Shown: positions 36,453 through 46,012 of the stretch, one piece after another | Numbering within the stretch: the first letter of the stretch is position 1 | Layout of the letters: every line of letters starts with the position of its first letter | NCBI GenBank assembly: GCA_010672925.1 | Contig: JAAHFP010000002.1 | Location: 553,244-617,243, forward strand | Length of the DNA stretch: 64,000 nt | Direction of reading: 5' to 3' | Source: Symploca sp. SIO1C2 | GTDB taxonomy: Bacteria > Cyanobacteriota > Cyanobacteriia > Cyanobacteriales > Coleofasciculaceae | The notes under the pieces: model-generated | The model's input: the letters and a program-made list of their open reading frames with translations, nothing else | Told to the model about the DNA's origin: nothing | Database searches by the model: none | Position numbers and translations under genes: made by a program

Positions 36453-38633
36453 GTGAATGATAGCAATCTCCAGGTAACAGCTGAAACAGATGCAGGTTAC
36501 GGGCAACTGTTAGCTGTGTTGTTGCGCCGACGATTTTGGTTGTTGGGTGTATTGTGCCTTATTTTGCCAATTACCATCCTTAGAGCTTTGAGAAAACCAC
36601 CAGTCTATGAAAGTTCTATGCAATTATTAGTAGAGTCTAATTATCAAGAAAGACCAGATGGAATAGAGGCTGCCAGAGAGTTTGCTGACTCTAGTGTTAA
36701 GGTTGACTATGCTACTCAGCTGAACCTGATGCAAAGCTCTAAACTTATGCAAAAAGCATTGGATTTGCTGAAACCTGAATATCCTCAGATCGAGATAGAT
36801 GATATTAACGAAGACTTGAGTTTAGAGCAATTGGAGAAAGATGATGGTCTCGGGACTAAGTTAGGGATCATTGAGGTAAATTATAGCGGCAATGATCCCC
36901 TCGAAACTCAAAAAGTGCTTCAGGTAATGCAAAAGGTGTATTTAGACTACAACTTAGAGCAACAGAAACTACGTCTGAGTGAAGGTCTAGCTTTTATTGA
37001 TAAACAGTTGCCAGAAGCTCGCCAGAACCTGGTGCAAGCTGAAGCAGCTCTAGAGAAGTTTCGCAAAAGCTATAACCTGATTGATCCGACAAAACAGGCA
37101 ACATCGGTAAGTATCACCATTGAATCTATCAAGAGTGAGCGACAGAAAATCAGGGCTGATTATCAAGAAACCCTCGCTAGCTATAATATTCGCCAACAAC
37201 AACTAGAACTTTCTCCCCAGGATGCGCTCATCTCCTCCCGCTTGAGTCAGTCTAATCGCTACCAAGCTTTGCTTAATGAACTCCAAACAACCGAACTAGA
37301 GCTAGCACAACAACGCACAACTTTTACTGAGGAAAATCCCACAGTGCAAAAGTTGCAAGAACAACGTAACAGACAGCTTACCTTATTGCAAGAGGAGGTA
37401 GAACGAGTTTTAGGAGGAGTTCCTCTTCCATCGAATATTTCCGAAAAAGGACTTCTCCAAGAAGGACAGTTAGTAGAAAGTGATCAAAAACTAGCTGAAG
37501 AGCTTCTGACATTGCAAAAACAAATGTTAGCTTTGCAGGCTCGTGATCAGAGTTTAGCCAAAACTGAACAGCAGCTAGGTGGGGAACTCGCTCGCCTCCC
37601 GAAGCTAATTGCACAGTACAATCGCCTACAACCAGAAGTCGAAATTCAACGCGCTACCCTGGAGCGATTGTTAGAGGCACAACAGAAGTTAGGTATAGAA
37701 ATTGCTCGGGGGGGATTTAACTGGCAGGTGGTGGAAGCACCTGAACTAGGAGAGCAAACTGGTCCCAATACTAAAGTGGACATTTTGTTAGGTGTAGTAG
37801 TTGGTTTGTTCCTGGGGGGTATAGCGGCTTTTGTTCGAGAAGCAGTGGATGATGTTATTCATACTCCTGATGATTTGAAGAAGCAGGTGGCTGTGCCTTT
37901 ATTGGGGATAGTTCCCAAGTTACCTTTAGCTTCAGCTTCATTAGAGACAATCTCAGTAGGGACAATTAACCTACCTTTTGATAAAAAGCAATTAACAGCA
38001 CCTTCCCTTAAGCAAACAGTTTATTGGTTAAGGGAATCACTAGACCTGATTTATAAAAATATCCAACTGCTCAATTCTAATTATGAGATCAGTTCTCTAG
38101 TAGTTACCTCAGCCTTAGCAGGTGAAGGTAAGTCAACCTTGAGTATGGGTTTAGCCCTCAGTGCTGCACGTTTGCATCAAAGGGTTCTGCTAATTGATGC
38201 TAACCTTCGCAATCCAACACTGCACTTACAACTTGATCTTCCTAATGAAGAAGGGCTTTCTACTTTATTAACAGGTGAAACGGCTGTACCCAGTTCTATT
38301 AGCATCTCACCATCAGGGCCAAACATCGATATTTTAACTGCTGGACCTATACCTATAGACCCAGTTATGCTCTTGAGTTCTCCCAGAATGAAGAAACTGG
38401 TGGCAGAGTTTGAGCAAATGTATGACTTGGTCATACTAGATACTTCCCCCATCCTGGGCAAGGTAGATGCACTGGAAGCTGCTTCTTGTTGCAGTGGGAT
38501 AGTAATGGTAGGACGTATCAACTCTATTACTCAATCGGATCTCATTGAGCCCATGGCAATGTTGAGCAAGTTTAATGTGATTGGCATCATCGCCAACGAA
38601 GGTAGTGAGGCTAAGGACTGGAGTTTAGACTAA
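36453..38633 (+). CDS. Wzc-like chain-length protein with ATPase domain, second copy
   Basis: About 726 residues with the same layout as the 19407 gene: N-terminal membrane segment (FWLLGVLCLILPITIL), periplasmic Wzz and coiled-coil part, second membrane segment (VDILLGVVVGLFLGGIAAF), then a P-loop domain with Walker A SALAGEGKST (Lys560), Walker A' LLIDANLRNP (Asp582, Asn584, Arg586) and Walker B LVILDTSP. The second Asp of DxDxR is Asn584. The C-terminus lacks tyrosines. GTG at 36453 is preferred; TTG at 36429 would overlap the upstream gene by 22 bases. Neither has a clear ribosome binding site. Confidence 0.87.
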   Translation: MNDSNLQVTAETDAGYGQLLAVLLRRRFWLLGVLCLILPITILRALRKPPVYESSMQLLVESNYQERPDGIEAAREFADSSVKVDYATQLNLMQSSKLMQKALDLLKPEYPQIEIDDINEDLSLEQLEKDDGLGTKLGIIEVNYSGNDPLETQKVLQVMQKVYLDYNLEQQKLRLSEGLAFIDKQLPEARQNLVQAEAALEKFRKSYNLIDPTKQATSVSITIESIKSERQKIRADYQETLASYNIRQQQLELSPQDALISSRLSQSNRYQALLNELQTTELELAQQRTTFTEENPTVQKLQEQRNRQLTLLQEEVERVLGGVPLPSNISEKGLLQEGQLVESDQKLAEELLTLQKQMLALQARDQSLAKTEQQLGGELARLPKLIAQYNRLQPEVEIQRATLERLLEAQQKLGIEIARGGFNWQVVEAPELGEQTGPNTKVDILLGVVVGLFLGGIAAFVREAVDDVIHTPDDLKKQVAVPLLGIVPKLPLASASLETISVGTINLPFDKKQLTAPSLKQTVYWLRESLDLIYKNIQLLNSNYEISSLVVTSALAGEGKSTLSMGLALSAARLHQRVLLIDANLRNPTLHLQLDLPNEEGLSTLLTGETAVPSSISISPSGPNIDILTAGPIPIDPVMLLSSPRMKKLVAEFEQMYDLVILDTSPILGKVDALEAASCCSGIVMVGRINSITQSDLIEPMAMLSKFNVIGIIANEGSEAKDWSLD

Positions 38634-38660
38634 ATCCAATTTTAATTTTTAATTTTGTGT

Positions 38661-38718
38661 AGGTGCTTAGTGTTTGGAAGGCAGGAGGCAGGAGGCTCCA
38701 AGGCAGGAGGCTCCGAGT
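38661..38718. repeat. GGCAGGAGGC repeats
   Basis: Three imperfect units GGCAGGAGGC(TCC) at about 38680-38717, in the spacer between the second Wzc-like gene and the sugar transferase gene. Downstream, TTTCTGCCCCGCTGCACTA at 38769-38787 recurs in nearly the same form at 62250-62270. Confidence 0.7.
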
Positions 38719-38860
38719 AAAGAAAGCTTGTACGGTAAGCCTTTTAACTATTTTTCCATAGTGGGTTATTTCTGCCCCGCTGCACTAAAACAATGATTCG
38801 CTAATCAAAGTTGACTAATTGAGAGACGACCAATATCCACTAAATTTATTCGGCAGGCAA

Positions 38861-39709
38861 ATGCAAGATACTCCCATAACGATTTCTAAAATCTTACTGA
38901 AAACATCGAAAATCTCCACCATAGAGATAGGTTCTTCTGGAGAACAACCAGTTAATCCCCTAGCTCACTGCACCCTCAAGTGGCGATATAAAAGATTGTG
39001 GGTGAGCTACACCCAGCAACCTCAAGAGCCATATTTGCCCTCCTTAGATAACGAGGAATGGTTGGTAGATTGCTTAAAGCATTCCCCAGTGCGAGTAGTT
39101 TGTATCGAAGCCAATTTGGGTGGGGCAAGGTTGAGACTTTTGGCAGATGCCTGTGAGCAGGCTCAAAAGCATATCTTTCTCCGGATACCACCCAACCGAG
39201 AATTATTTAGTAAGCAACAACCTATTCTGTGGTGGCTCCAAAGGGTGATTGAGTGGAACATTGCTGCTTTGTTGCTATTGGTTCTGAGTCCAGTGATTTT
39301 AGGACTGATATTACTAATACGTATTTTCTCAGCAGAGTCAGTCTTTTCTGAGCAGTGGCGGGTAGGACAACGAGGCAAGCTGTTCCGAGTATTGAGGTTT
39401 CGCACGATGACAGTGGATGCGGAAACTAGGCAGCAGTATCGGGGTAAAGATCAATATAGTTTTACTTTCTTAGGGCGGTGGTTACATCGATACCATCTTG
39501 ATGGAATACCACAGTTAGTTAATGTGCTGCGGGGTGAGATGAAGCTGTTTGGGTCTCGTGCTTGCAAATTGGATGAGGTGGCTTTATTTAGTAAGTCTGA
39601 ACTGCGAGATTTGAGGATGTTGCCAGGGGTTATTGGAGTTTTTCAAGAAACAAGGAAAAACCCACCCCTAACCCCTCCAAGGAGGGGAACAGGAGGCTCT
39701 AAGGTCTAA
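38861..39709 (+). CDS. HepC-like sugar-phosphate transferase
   Basis: A 282-residue protein. The C-terminal half is a bacterial sugar transferase (polyprenyl-phosphate sugar-1-phosphate transferase type): membrane helix NIAALLLLVLSPVILGLILL, LFRVLRFRTMTVDA, and DGIPQLVNVLRGEMKLFGSRA. The cytosolic N-terminal part (LVDCLKHSPVRVVCIEANLG) resembles HepC proteins of the heterocyst envelope polysaccharide island. It likely loads the first sugar onto undecaprenyl phosphate. The last 15 residues (PPLTPPRRGTGG and on) are read from a repeat. ATG 38861 is chosen over TTG 38819. Confidence 0.78.
   Translation: MQDTPITISKILLKTSKISTIEIGSSGEQPVNPLAHCTLKWRYKRLWVSYTQQPQEPYLPSLDNEEWLVDCLKHSPVRVVCIEANLGGARLRLLADACEQAQKHIFLRIPPNRELFSKQQPILWWLQRVIEWNIAALLLLVLSPVILGLILLIRIFSAESVFSEQWRVGQRGKLFRVLRFRTMTVDAETRQQYRGKDQYSFTFLGRWLHRYHLDGIPQLVNVLRGEMKLFGSRACKLDEVALFSKSELRDLRMLPGVIGVFQETRKNPPLTPPRRGTGGSKV
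39661..39690. repeat. CCCACCCCTAACCCCTCC repeat inside a gene end
   Basis: CCCACCCCTAACCCCTCC followed by AAGGAGGGG. The same repeat appears inverted at 53020-53050 and 55255-55293. Here it lies within the 3' end of the sugar transferase gene and sets its C-terminal residues. Confidence 0.8.
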
Positions 39710-39880
39710 AGTAGCAGGAAATGTTTCTTCCCTTCATATCTACAGCTTATTAGTAAATGCTATAAGCAATCTAAAATTGATAAGTTTTTAAAAAAATTGA
39801 CGATTAAAAAATTATCAGTTAGCTTTTTGTAGTGAAGTAAACAATCTAATTTATAGCTAAGTAATCAATAGTTTTTTTAA

Positions 39881-40705
39881 ATGAAAGCGAAAGAACTAAT
39901 TATTGAACCAGGTCGCACAGAAAGCCAATATTGGCAAGATCTGTGGCGTTACCGGGAATTATTTTACTTCCTGGCATGGCGGGATATTATAGTCCGTTAC
40001 AAGCAGACTATATTCGGTATTCTTTGGGCTTTAATTCGACCTTTCGTAACCATGATTGTTTTTACAGTCGTGTTCGGTCAATTAGCCAAATTACCTTCGG
40101 AAGGCGCTCCTTACCCAATTCTAGTCTTTGCAGGAATGTTACCATGGCAATTATTTTCTAGTTCCCTTTCCCAAGGTGGCGTTAGCTTAATCAACAACAC
40201 AGAGCTAATTTCTAAAATTTACTTTCCTCGCCTGATCGTACCGGCTAGTTCTGTAATTGTTAGCTTTGTAGACTTCTTGGTTTCTGGCATGATGTTGCTA
40301 GGGTTGATGGCTTGGTATGACTTTGTACCTAGCTGGCGTATTCTCACACTGCCACTATTTATCTTGATTGCTTTGTTGACTTCAATGGGGGCAGGTCTCT
40401 GGATTGCAGCACTAAGTGTCAGATACCGAGATTTTAGCCACGTTGTGCCATTTATTATACAGTTGGGTCTTTACATATCACCGGTGGGTTTTAGTAGTTC
40501 TGTTGTGCCGGAAAAATGGCGTTTATTGTATTCTTTAAACCCCATGGTGGGGGTAATTGATGGTTTCCGCTGGGCTATTTTAAAGGGAGATGCTAATCTC
40601 TATTGGTTGGGATTTAGTATATCTTTGGCATTAGTGTTTCTACTGCTTGCCAGTGGAATTTGGTTTTTTCGTAAAATGGAACGCACCTTTGCTGACGTGA
40701 TTTAG
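39881..40705 (+). CDS. ABC-2 type polysaccharide exporter permease (Wzm-like)
   Basis: A 274-residue permease with six hydrophobic segments. The amphipathic start YWQDLWRYRELFYFLAWRDI and RYKQTIFGILWALIRPF are typical of Wzm/TagG proteins, as is YFPRLIVPASSVIVSFVDF. With the next gene it would export a finished, lipid-linked polysaccharide across the plasma membrane. The ATP-binding gene begins 15 bases after its stop. Confidence 0.92.
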   Translation: MKAKELIIEPGRTESQYWQDLWRYRELFYFLAWRDIIVRYKQTIFGILWALIRPFVTMIVFTVVFGQLAKLPSEGAPYPILVFAGMLPWQLFSSSLSQGGVSLINNTELISKIYFPRLIVPASSVIVSFVDFLVSGMMLLGLMAWYDFVPSWRILTLPLFILIALLTSMGAGLWIAALSVRYRDFSHVVPFIIQLGLYISPVGFSSSVVPEKWRLLYSLNPMVGVIDGFRWAILKGDANLYWLGFSISLALVFLLLASGIWFFRKMERTFADVI

Positions 40706-40720
40706 GTAGGAGTGGAGATT

Positions 40721-42019
40721 GTGTCAGACACAATTATTGAGGTTCAAGACCTGAGCAAAAAATATTTGATTGGTCATCAAATGAATTACTCTCTAAGAGA
40801 GAGCATAACTGAGCAAGCAAGAAAAATATATTCGACTGTTTCTCGCAAAAAGTTGCCAGACCCAGCTTATGAAGAGCTGTGGTCTCTCAAAGATGTTTCC
40901 TTTGAAATTAAGCAAGGAGATAAGGTTGCGATCGTTGGGAGGAATGGTGCGGGTAAATCAACCCTATTGAAAATTTTAAGCCGAATTACAGAGCCTACCA
41001 GAGGTAAAATATCTATCAAAGGTAGGGTAGCGAGTCTGTTGGAAGTAGGTACAGGTTTTCATCAAGAACTCACAGGTCGTGAAAATATCTATCTCAACGG
41101 CTCTATTTTAGGGATGAGCAAGGTAGAAATTCAAAATAAGTTTGATGAAATTGTTGCTTTTTCAGAAGTAGAAAAGTTTTTAGATACCCCAGTAAAACGT
41201 TATTCTTCTGGAATGTATGTGCGTCTCGCTTTTGCTGTTGCTGCTCACTTAGAGCCAGAAATCTTGGTAGTGGATGAGGTATTGGCTGTAGGAGATGTAG
41301 AATTTCAAAAGAAATGTTTGGGCAAGATGAATAGCGTCTCCCAAGAAGGGCGGACAGTACTGTTTGTCAGTCATAATATGATTGCCGTGAAAAATCTCTG
41401 CCAAAGAGCTATCTGGCTAGACCGTGGACAGGTAAAAGAAGACGGCAATGCTTCTCAAGTGATTTCTAGCTACCTTCACTCCTACAGTTCCCAGATTAAC
41501 CAGCAAGTCTGGGATGATATTGAGACAGCGCCAGGAAATGAGCAGGTACGCTTGCAGCGGTTGTGTGCCAAAGCTGATACAGGAGCGCTATCTGAGCAAA
41601 TTACCATGGCGACACCAATCTTGATCGAAGTCGCCTTATGGAATTTCGTAGATAATGCTAATTTACACGTTACCTTGCATGTAATTACTGAGGATAATAT
41701 CACTGCATTTACTACTTCTGCTGATGACCATGACTTGCCTGTGGGACTATACCACTATGCCTGTCATATACCCGGACATTTCTTGAATAGTGGTCTCTAT
41801 AAAATTAATGTTTTAGTTGTCAGGGAATTAACTCGGGTTATTTTTGAACTAGAAGAAGCCATCTCTTTTGATGTTAGAGATATGCGCCAGCAGGAATATG
41901 GTTACCATGAAAGAGAAGATGGTGTCATTGCACCACAGTTAGACTGGGAGATGAAGCGTCTCAACCAAGATTCCTTAAATTCATGGAATAATACGGCTCT
42001 ACGCTCAAAGTTATCCTAG
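40721..42019 (+). CDS. ABC polysaccharide exporter ATP-binding protein (Wzt-like)
   Basis: A 432-residue protein: an ATPase domain with Walker A GRNGAGKST, signature YSSGMYVRLAFAVAAH and Walker B LVVDEVLAVGD, then a C-terminal domain of about 180 residues (from residue 250) of the kind that reads the polysaccharide's non-reducing end in Wzt proteins. The GTG at 40721 is chosen because TAGGAG lies 9 bases upstream; a GTG at 40712 would add three residues. Pairs with the Wzm-like permease. Confidence 0.92.
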   Translation: MSDTIIEVQDLSKKYLIGHQMNYSLRESITEQARKIYSTVSRKKLPDPAYEELWSLKDVSFEIKQGDKVAIVGRNGAGKSTLLKILSRITEPTRGKISIKGRVASLLEVGTGFHQELTGRENIYLNGSILGMSKVEIQNKFDEIVAFSEVEKFLDTPVKRYSSGMYVRLAFAVAAHLEPEILVVDEVLAVGDVEFQKKCLGKMNSVSQEGRTVLFVSHNMIAVKNLCQRAIWLDRGQVKEDGNASQVISSYLHSYSSQINQQVWDDIETAPGNEQVRLQRLCAKADTGALSEQITMATPILIEVALWNFVDNANLHVTLHVITEDNITAFTTSADDHDLPVGLYHYACHIPGHFLNSGLYKINVLVVRELTRVIFELEEAISFDVRDMRQQEYGYHEREDGVIAPQLDWEMKRLNQDSLNSWNNTALRSKLS

Positions 42020-42067
42020 CCGTGATCTAGAGAGAAAAGTTCCATTTATTGAGGAAAAAATCAAATT

Positions 42068-42976
42068 ATGACTGGTTACTTAGATCCTCTATACGCAGAA
42101 TCCCTAGCAGAGTTTGGTTCTCCACGTTTCTTACCTAAAAGTAAAGGGTGGATTTTAGAAAGACAAATATTCAATCTTCCTTACCAAGATGCCATCGGTT
42201 GTTATCCTCTCTTTAGTTGCCAAGATTGGCCTATGCTTCATGAAGACTTAGAGAGTCTTCATGATCAGCTAGTTAGCTTAGTTGTTGTTACCGACCCCTT
42301 TGGTAATTATGATTTTGAGTATTTAAGGGAATGTTTCAAGGATAAAGCAATTCCTTTTAAAGAACATTTTATTATTGACCTTGAACATCCAGTAGATAAG
42401 TTTGTATCTAGCCATCACCGCCGTAATGCCCGTAAAGCCTTACGAGATATTCGTGTCGAAAAATGCCAAGACCCGATGGAATTTAAGGAAGACTGGATCA
42501 AACTTTATGATGTTCTGATCAAAAGACACAATATCCGGGGCATCGCAACATTTTCTGAAGAGTCTTTTATCAAGCAGTTAAAGACTCCGGGAATTTGTAT
42601 GTTCCGTGCCGTACATCAAGATGTAACTATTGGCATAACTTTATGGTCTGTTCAGTCTAATATCGGTTACTATCATCTAGGGGCATATAGTGAACTAGGC
42701 TATCAACTTCGTGCCTCTTTTGCCCTATTTTGGTCAATCATTGAACATTTTTCTCAAACTAATCTGCGTTGGCTGGATCTTGGCGCAGGTGCAGGACTCA
42801 AACAAGATAGTACAGACGGTTTAAGTAGATTTAAATCGGGATGGTCAACAGGAACTAAAACCGCCTATCTCTGTGGTCGAATCTTCGATACAAAAAAATA
42901 TTCTGAGCTCACAAAAGCTAAAGAAATTACTGCAACTGATTATTTCCCTGCTTATCGCCAAGGTGAGCTTCGATAA
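42068..42976 (+). CDS. FemAB/GNAT-like acyl- or aminoacyltransferase
   Basis: A 302-residue protein of the GNAT-fold FemAB/CelD-like group. Seen: FVSSHHRRNARKALRD in the middle, a second GNAT half with ATFSEESFIKQL, YYHLGAYSELGYQLRASFALFW and WLDLGAGAGLKQDSTDGLSRFKSGW in part. Such proteins move acyl or aminoacyl groups, some onto polysaccharides, and FemAB-like proteins recur in exosortase A-linked EPS loci. The substrate is unknown. Next gene starts 22 bases after the stop. Confidence 0.72.
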   Translation: MTGYLDPLYAESLAEFGSPRFLPKSKGWILERQIFNLPYQDAIGCYPLFSCQDWPMLHEDLESLHDQLVSLVVVTDPFGNYDFEYLRECFKDKAIPFKEHFIIDLEHPVDKFVSSHHRRNARKALRDIRVEKCQDPMEFKEDWIKLYDVLIKRHNIRGIATFSEESFIKQLKTPGICMFRAVHQDVTIGITLWSVQSNIGYYHLGAYSELGYQLRASFALFWSIIEHFSQTNLRWLDLGAGAGLKQDSTDGLSRFKSGWSTGTKTAYLCGRIFDTKKYSELTKAKEITATDYFPAYRQGELR

Positions 42977-42998
42977 TGTATATTGCCGAGAGTTTAGC

Positions 42999-43652
42999 AT
43001 GAATATTACTCAAAAAAAATATTTGAACATAGTTTCTCATTATGAATCTTGTCTAGAAAAATACGGCGATACTCACTTAGGGGTAGATTGGCCGAACCAG
43101 CAAGATATCGAAACTAGATATAGAGTAATGCTGGAAGTAATTAAACAAAATTTCCCTGGTCAGGTTACGTTACTTGATTTTGGTTGCGGCACATCTCATT
43201 TATATAAATACATCCTCGAACAAAGGCTTCATTCCAAACCTAAGTACTATGAAATAGAATACAGCGGCTTAGATTTGTCAGATAAATTTGTGCAGCTCTC
43301 ACAAAAAAAGTTTCCTTCCAATAACTACTACTGCCTAGATATTATGGAAGATTCGGTCACTCTACCAGAGTTTGATTATATTGTCATGAATGGAGTTTTT
43401 ACTGAGAAGCGTGAACTCTCCTTTGATGAAATGCTGACCTATTTTCAAAATGTTGTCAGTAAAGTCTTTAGTAAAACGCGAATAGGTATAGCCTTCAATG
43501 TCATGTCTAAGCAAGTAGATTGGGAGCGAGATGACTTATTTCATTTGTCTTTCGATGTACTAGCATCATTCTTAACCAAGAATATTAGTAGAAGTTTTAC
43601 CATTCGACATGACTACCGTTTGTATGAATATACCACATATGTATACAAATAG
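42999..43652 (+). CDS. SAM-dependent methyltransferase (class I)
   Basis: A 217-residue protein with the SAM-binding motif LLDFGCGTSHLY (about residues 66-77) and the acidic motif later in YYCLDIMED. Start taken at the ATG at 42999, since the longer frame (42873) runs back into the upstream gene. It may methylate a sugar hydroxyl or a bound group. No closer relation can be named. Confidence 0.75.
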   Translation: MNITQKKYLNIVSHYESCLEKYGDTHLGVDWPNQQDIETRYRVMLEVIKQNFPGQVTLLDFGCGTSHLYKYILEQRLHSKPKYYEIEYSGLDLSDKFVQLSQKKFPSNNYYCLDIMEDSVTLPEFDYIVMNGVFTEKRELSFDEMLTYFQNVVSKVFSKTRIGIAFNVMSKQVDWERDDLFHLSFDVLASFLTKNISRSFTIRHDYRLYEYTTYVYK

Positions 43653-43731
43653 ATTTAATTTTTTTTAGCTTTATTGCTTATATCAAAACAATAGAGTACA
43701 TAAATCGCTACTGAGAAACTGGAGAATAATA

Positions 43732-44976
43732 ATGAAACTTACTCAACTTACTGCTACTAATGAACTAGCAATTTTCAGCGGTTCCCCTGCTTTCGAGCAG
43801 AAGCTCCATGTTGGTCGTCCCAATATCGGTAAGCGAGAAGCTCTCCTCGATCGCATTAATGATTTACTAGACAGAAGATGGCTCACTAATAATGGCCCTT
43901 ACGTTCAGGAATTTGAACAATCAATCGCAGACAAAGTAGGGGTTAAGCACTGTATTGCCATGTGCAATGCTACTGTGGCTCTGGAAATTGTCATTAGAGC
44001 AGCTGGACTTACTGGTGAGGTTATTGTCCCTTCCTTTACATTTGTGGCGACAGCCCATGCTCTCCAGTGGCAAGAAATTACCCCTGTATTTTGCGATATA
44101 GATAGTCAAACTCATAATATTAATCCTTCTCAGATAGAAAGGATGATCACACCCCGCACTACAGGTATTATTGGTGTGCACCTGTGGGGTAGGTCTTGTG
44201 ATATAGATGCCCTAACAGATATTGCTCAACGCCATAATCTCAAACTGCTATTTGACGCAGCACATGCTTTTGGTTGCTCCTACCAGGGCAAGATGATTGG
44301 TAGCTTTGGTAATGCGGAAGTCTTTAGTTTCCATGCCACTAAGTTTTTCAATACCTTAGAAGGTGGAGCAGTGGTTACCAATGATGATGAACTAGCAACC
44401 AAAATACGTCTCATGAAAAACTTTGGTTTTGCTGGCTATGACAAGGTGATCTACCTGGGTACTAACGGCAAAATGAATGAGGTCTCAGCAGTGATGGGCT
44501 TGACTGGCCTGGAGAGTTTAGAGGAATTTATCGCTACTAACTATCGCAATTATCAGCAATATAAACAGGAACTAGCAGATATCCCTGGTGTGCAGCTGAC
44601 CACTTACGATGAAACCGAGAAATGCAACTACCAATACATCATCTTAGAAATTGAGGAATGTCTGACCCAGGTTAGTCGAGATCAATTGGTTGAGATTCTC
44701 AATGCTGAAAATGTGCTAGCTAGACGTTACTTCTTCCCTGGTTGCCATCGTATGGAGCCCTATCGTTCCTACTACCCTCACGCTGGTTTACTTTTGCCAG
44801 AGACAGAGAGATTGACAACGCGCCTGATGTCTCTGCCGACAGGTACAGGGGTTGGGGCAGCTGAGATCAGCAAAATCTGTCAAATTATTCGTTTGGTAGT
44901 AACCCATAGTTCTGAGATCAAGGCAAGGTTGCTACAGCCTGTTGCGACTAAAACCCCTACAGCGATCGCTTCTTGA
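43732..44976 (+). CDS. DegT/DnrJ/EryC1-family sugar aminotransferase
   Basis: A 414-residue PLP enzyme that converts a nucleotide 4- or 3-keto-6-deoxy sugar to an amino sugar. The PLP lysine is Lys204 in HATKFFNTLEGG, and Asp175 in LLFDAAHAFG contacts the pyridine nitrogen. MCNATVALEI and VPSFTFVATAHAL are family motifs. It is closest to the dTDP-4-keto-6-deoxyglucose type (VioA/FdtB-like). The dehydratase that supplies its substrate is not in the window. An AGAAACTGGAGAA stretch precedes the ATG. Confidence 0.88.
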   Translation: MKLTQLTATNELAIFSGSPAFEQKLHVGRPNIGKREALLDRINDLLDRRWLTNNGPYVQEFEQSIADKVGVKHCIAMCNATVALEIVIRAAGLTGEVIVPSFTFVATAHALQWQEITPVFCDIDSQTHNINPSQIERMITPRTTGIIGVHLWGRSCDIDALTDIAQRHNLKLLFDAAHAFGCSYQGKMIGSFGNAEVFSFHATKFFNTLEGGAVVTNDDELATKIRLMKNFGFAGYDKVIYLGTNGKMNEVSAVMGLTGLESLEEFIATNYRNYQQYKQELADIPGVQLTTYDETEKCNYQYIILEIEECLTQVSRDQLVEILNAENVLARRYFFPGCHRMEPYRSYYPHAGLLLPETERLTTRLMSLPTGTGVGAAEISKICQIIRLVVTHSSEIKARLLQPVATKTPTAIAS

Positions 44977-45019
44977 ATATTTTTTCTTAGCCATTAGCAG
45001 ATACTAACGGAGTTATGCG

Positions 45020-46012
45020 ATGAAAGTAAGCGTACTCATGATAACTTACAATCACGAGAAATTTATTGCCCAGGCGATAGATAGCGCTCTGATGCAGCAG
45101 GTTAACTTTGACTATGAAATTGTCATTGGTGAAGACTGCTCGACTGATAAAACACGAGAAATTCTTATTGATTATCAAAAAAAATATCCTGATAAAATTC
45201 GCCTCTTACTACATGATAAAAATTTAGGAGGGGGAGGACTTTACAATGAGTTAGTTGTCCAGAAGGCTTGTCAAGGGGAATATATCGCATGGCTTGAGGG
45301 AGATGATTATTGGACTTCGCCCCATAAGCTGCAAATGCAGGTAGATTTCCTGGAAAAGCATCCTGACTGTGTTTCCTGTTTTCATCCTTATCTGGATATT
45401 TATGAAAATGGAAGCCAAGAACCAGAAATCTGTAAACCTGCTCTTGCTGCATCTAAAAAAAGCATTTTCACTTGTGAAGATCTGTTAGAACATCAAGGTT
45501 TATTAGATGGAAACATCATACATTTAAATTCAATGGTGTCTCGTAACATTTCCCGGGATGACTTACCCGAATGGTATTATCAATGTAGTGGAGCAGAAGA
45601 TTGGGCTCACAGTATCCTGACTGCACAACAAGGTAATATCGGCTACATTGACGAAGTAATGGCCATCTATAGGATACATGGTGGAGGAATTTACACTTCG
45701 GCTACTGCTATCAAAAAACTAAAAACTAGAATTAATTTTTTCCAGCATCTTAATGCTCACTTGAAGTTTAAGTATAACAAGTTATTGCGTTCCAAAATAT
45801 CTGAATGTAACTACGAGTTATGTAAAGAATATGCAATAAATGAACAATTTACCGAAGCAAAAAAATCTCTTGTTGATTGTCTGTTGAGTGCGCCACTGAA
45901 TAGACGTGTATCACGCAAAAAAATCTTCAAACTATTTGTGTATTTGTATTTTGCTCGTTTCAAGAGCTTTAAACATGATTTCAGTACAGAAACTAGATAC
46001 GTCGAGCTTTGA
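45020..46012 (+). CDS. Glycosyltransferase family 2 (GT-A)
   Basis: A 330-residue GT-A enzyme: VSVLMITYNHEKFIAQAIDS, IVIGEDCSTDKTREIL and the metal site WLEGDDYW, then the long middle part with Cys-rich PDCVSCFHPYLD. The C-terminal 90 residues are helical and basic. The following gene begins within its last 38 bases, so they are translated together. Confidence 0.88.
   Translation: MKVSVLMITYNHEKFIAQAIDSALMQQVNFDYEIVIGEDCSTDKTREILIDYQKKYPDKIRLLLHDKNLGGGGLYNELVVQKACQGEYIAWLEGDDYWTSPHKLQMQVDFLEKHPDCVSCFHPYLDIYENGSQEPEICKPALAASKKSIFTCEDLLEHQGLLDGNIIHLNSMVSRNISRDDLPEWYYQCSGAEDWAHSILTAQQGNIGYIDEVMAIYRIHGGGIYTSATAIKKLKTRINFFQHLNAHLKFKYNKLLRSKISECNYELCKEYAINEQFTEAKKSLVDCLLSAPLNRRVSRKKIFKLFVYLYFARFKSFKHDFSTETRYVEL

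Noticed and set aside
42873-42998. Extended start for the methyltransferase
   Set aside because: These 42 codons overlap the upstream FemAB/GNAT-like gene in another frame and are not of the methyltransferase fold.
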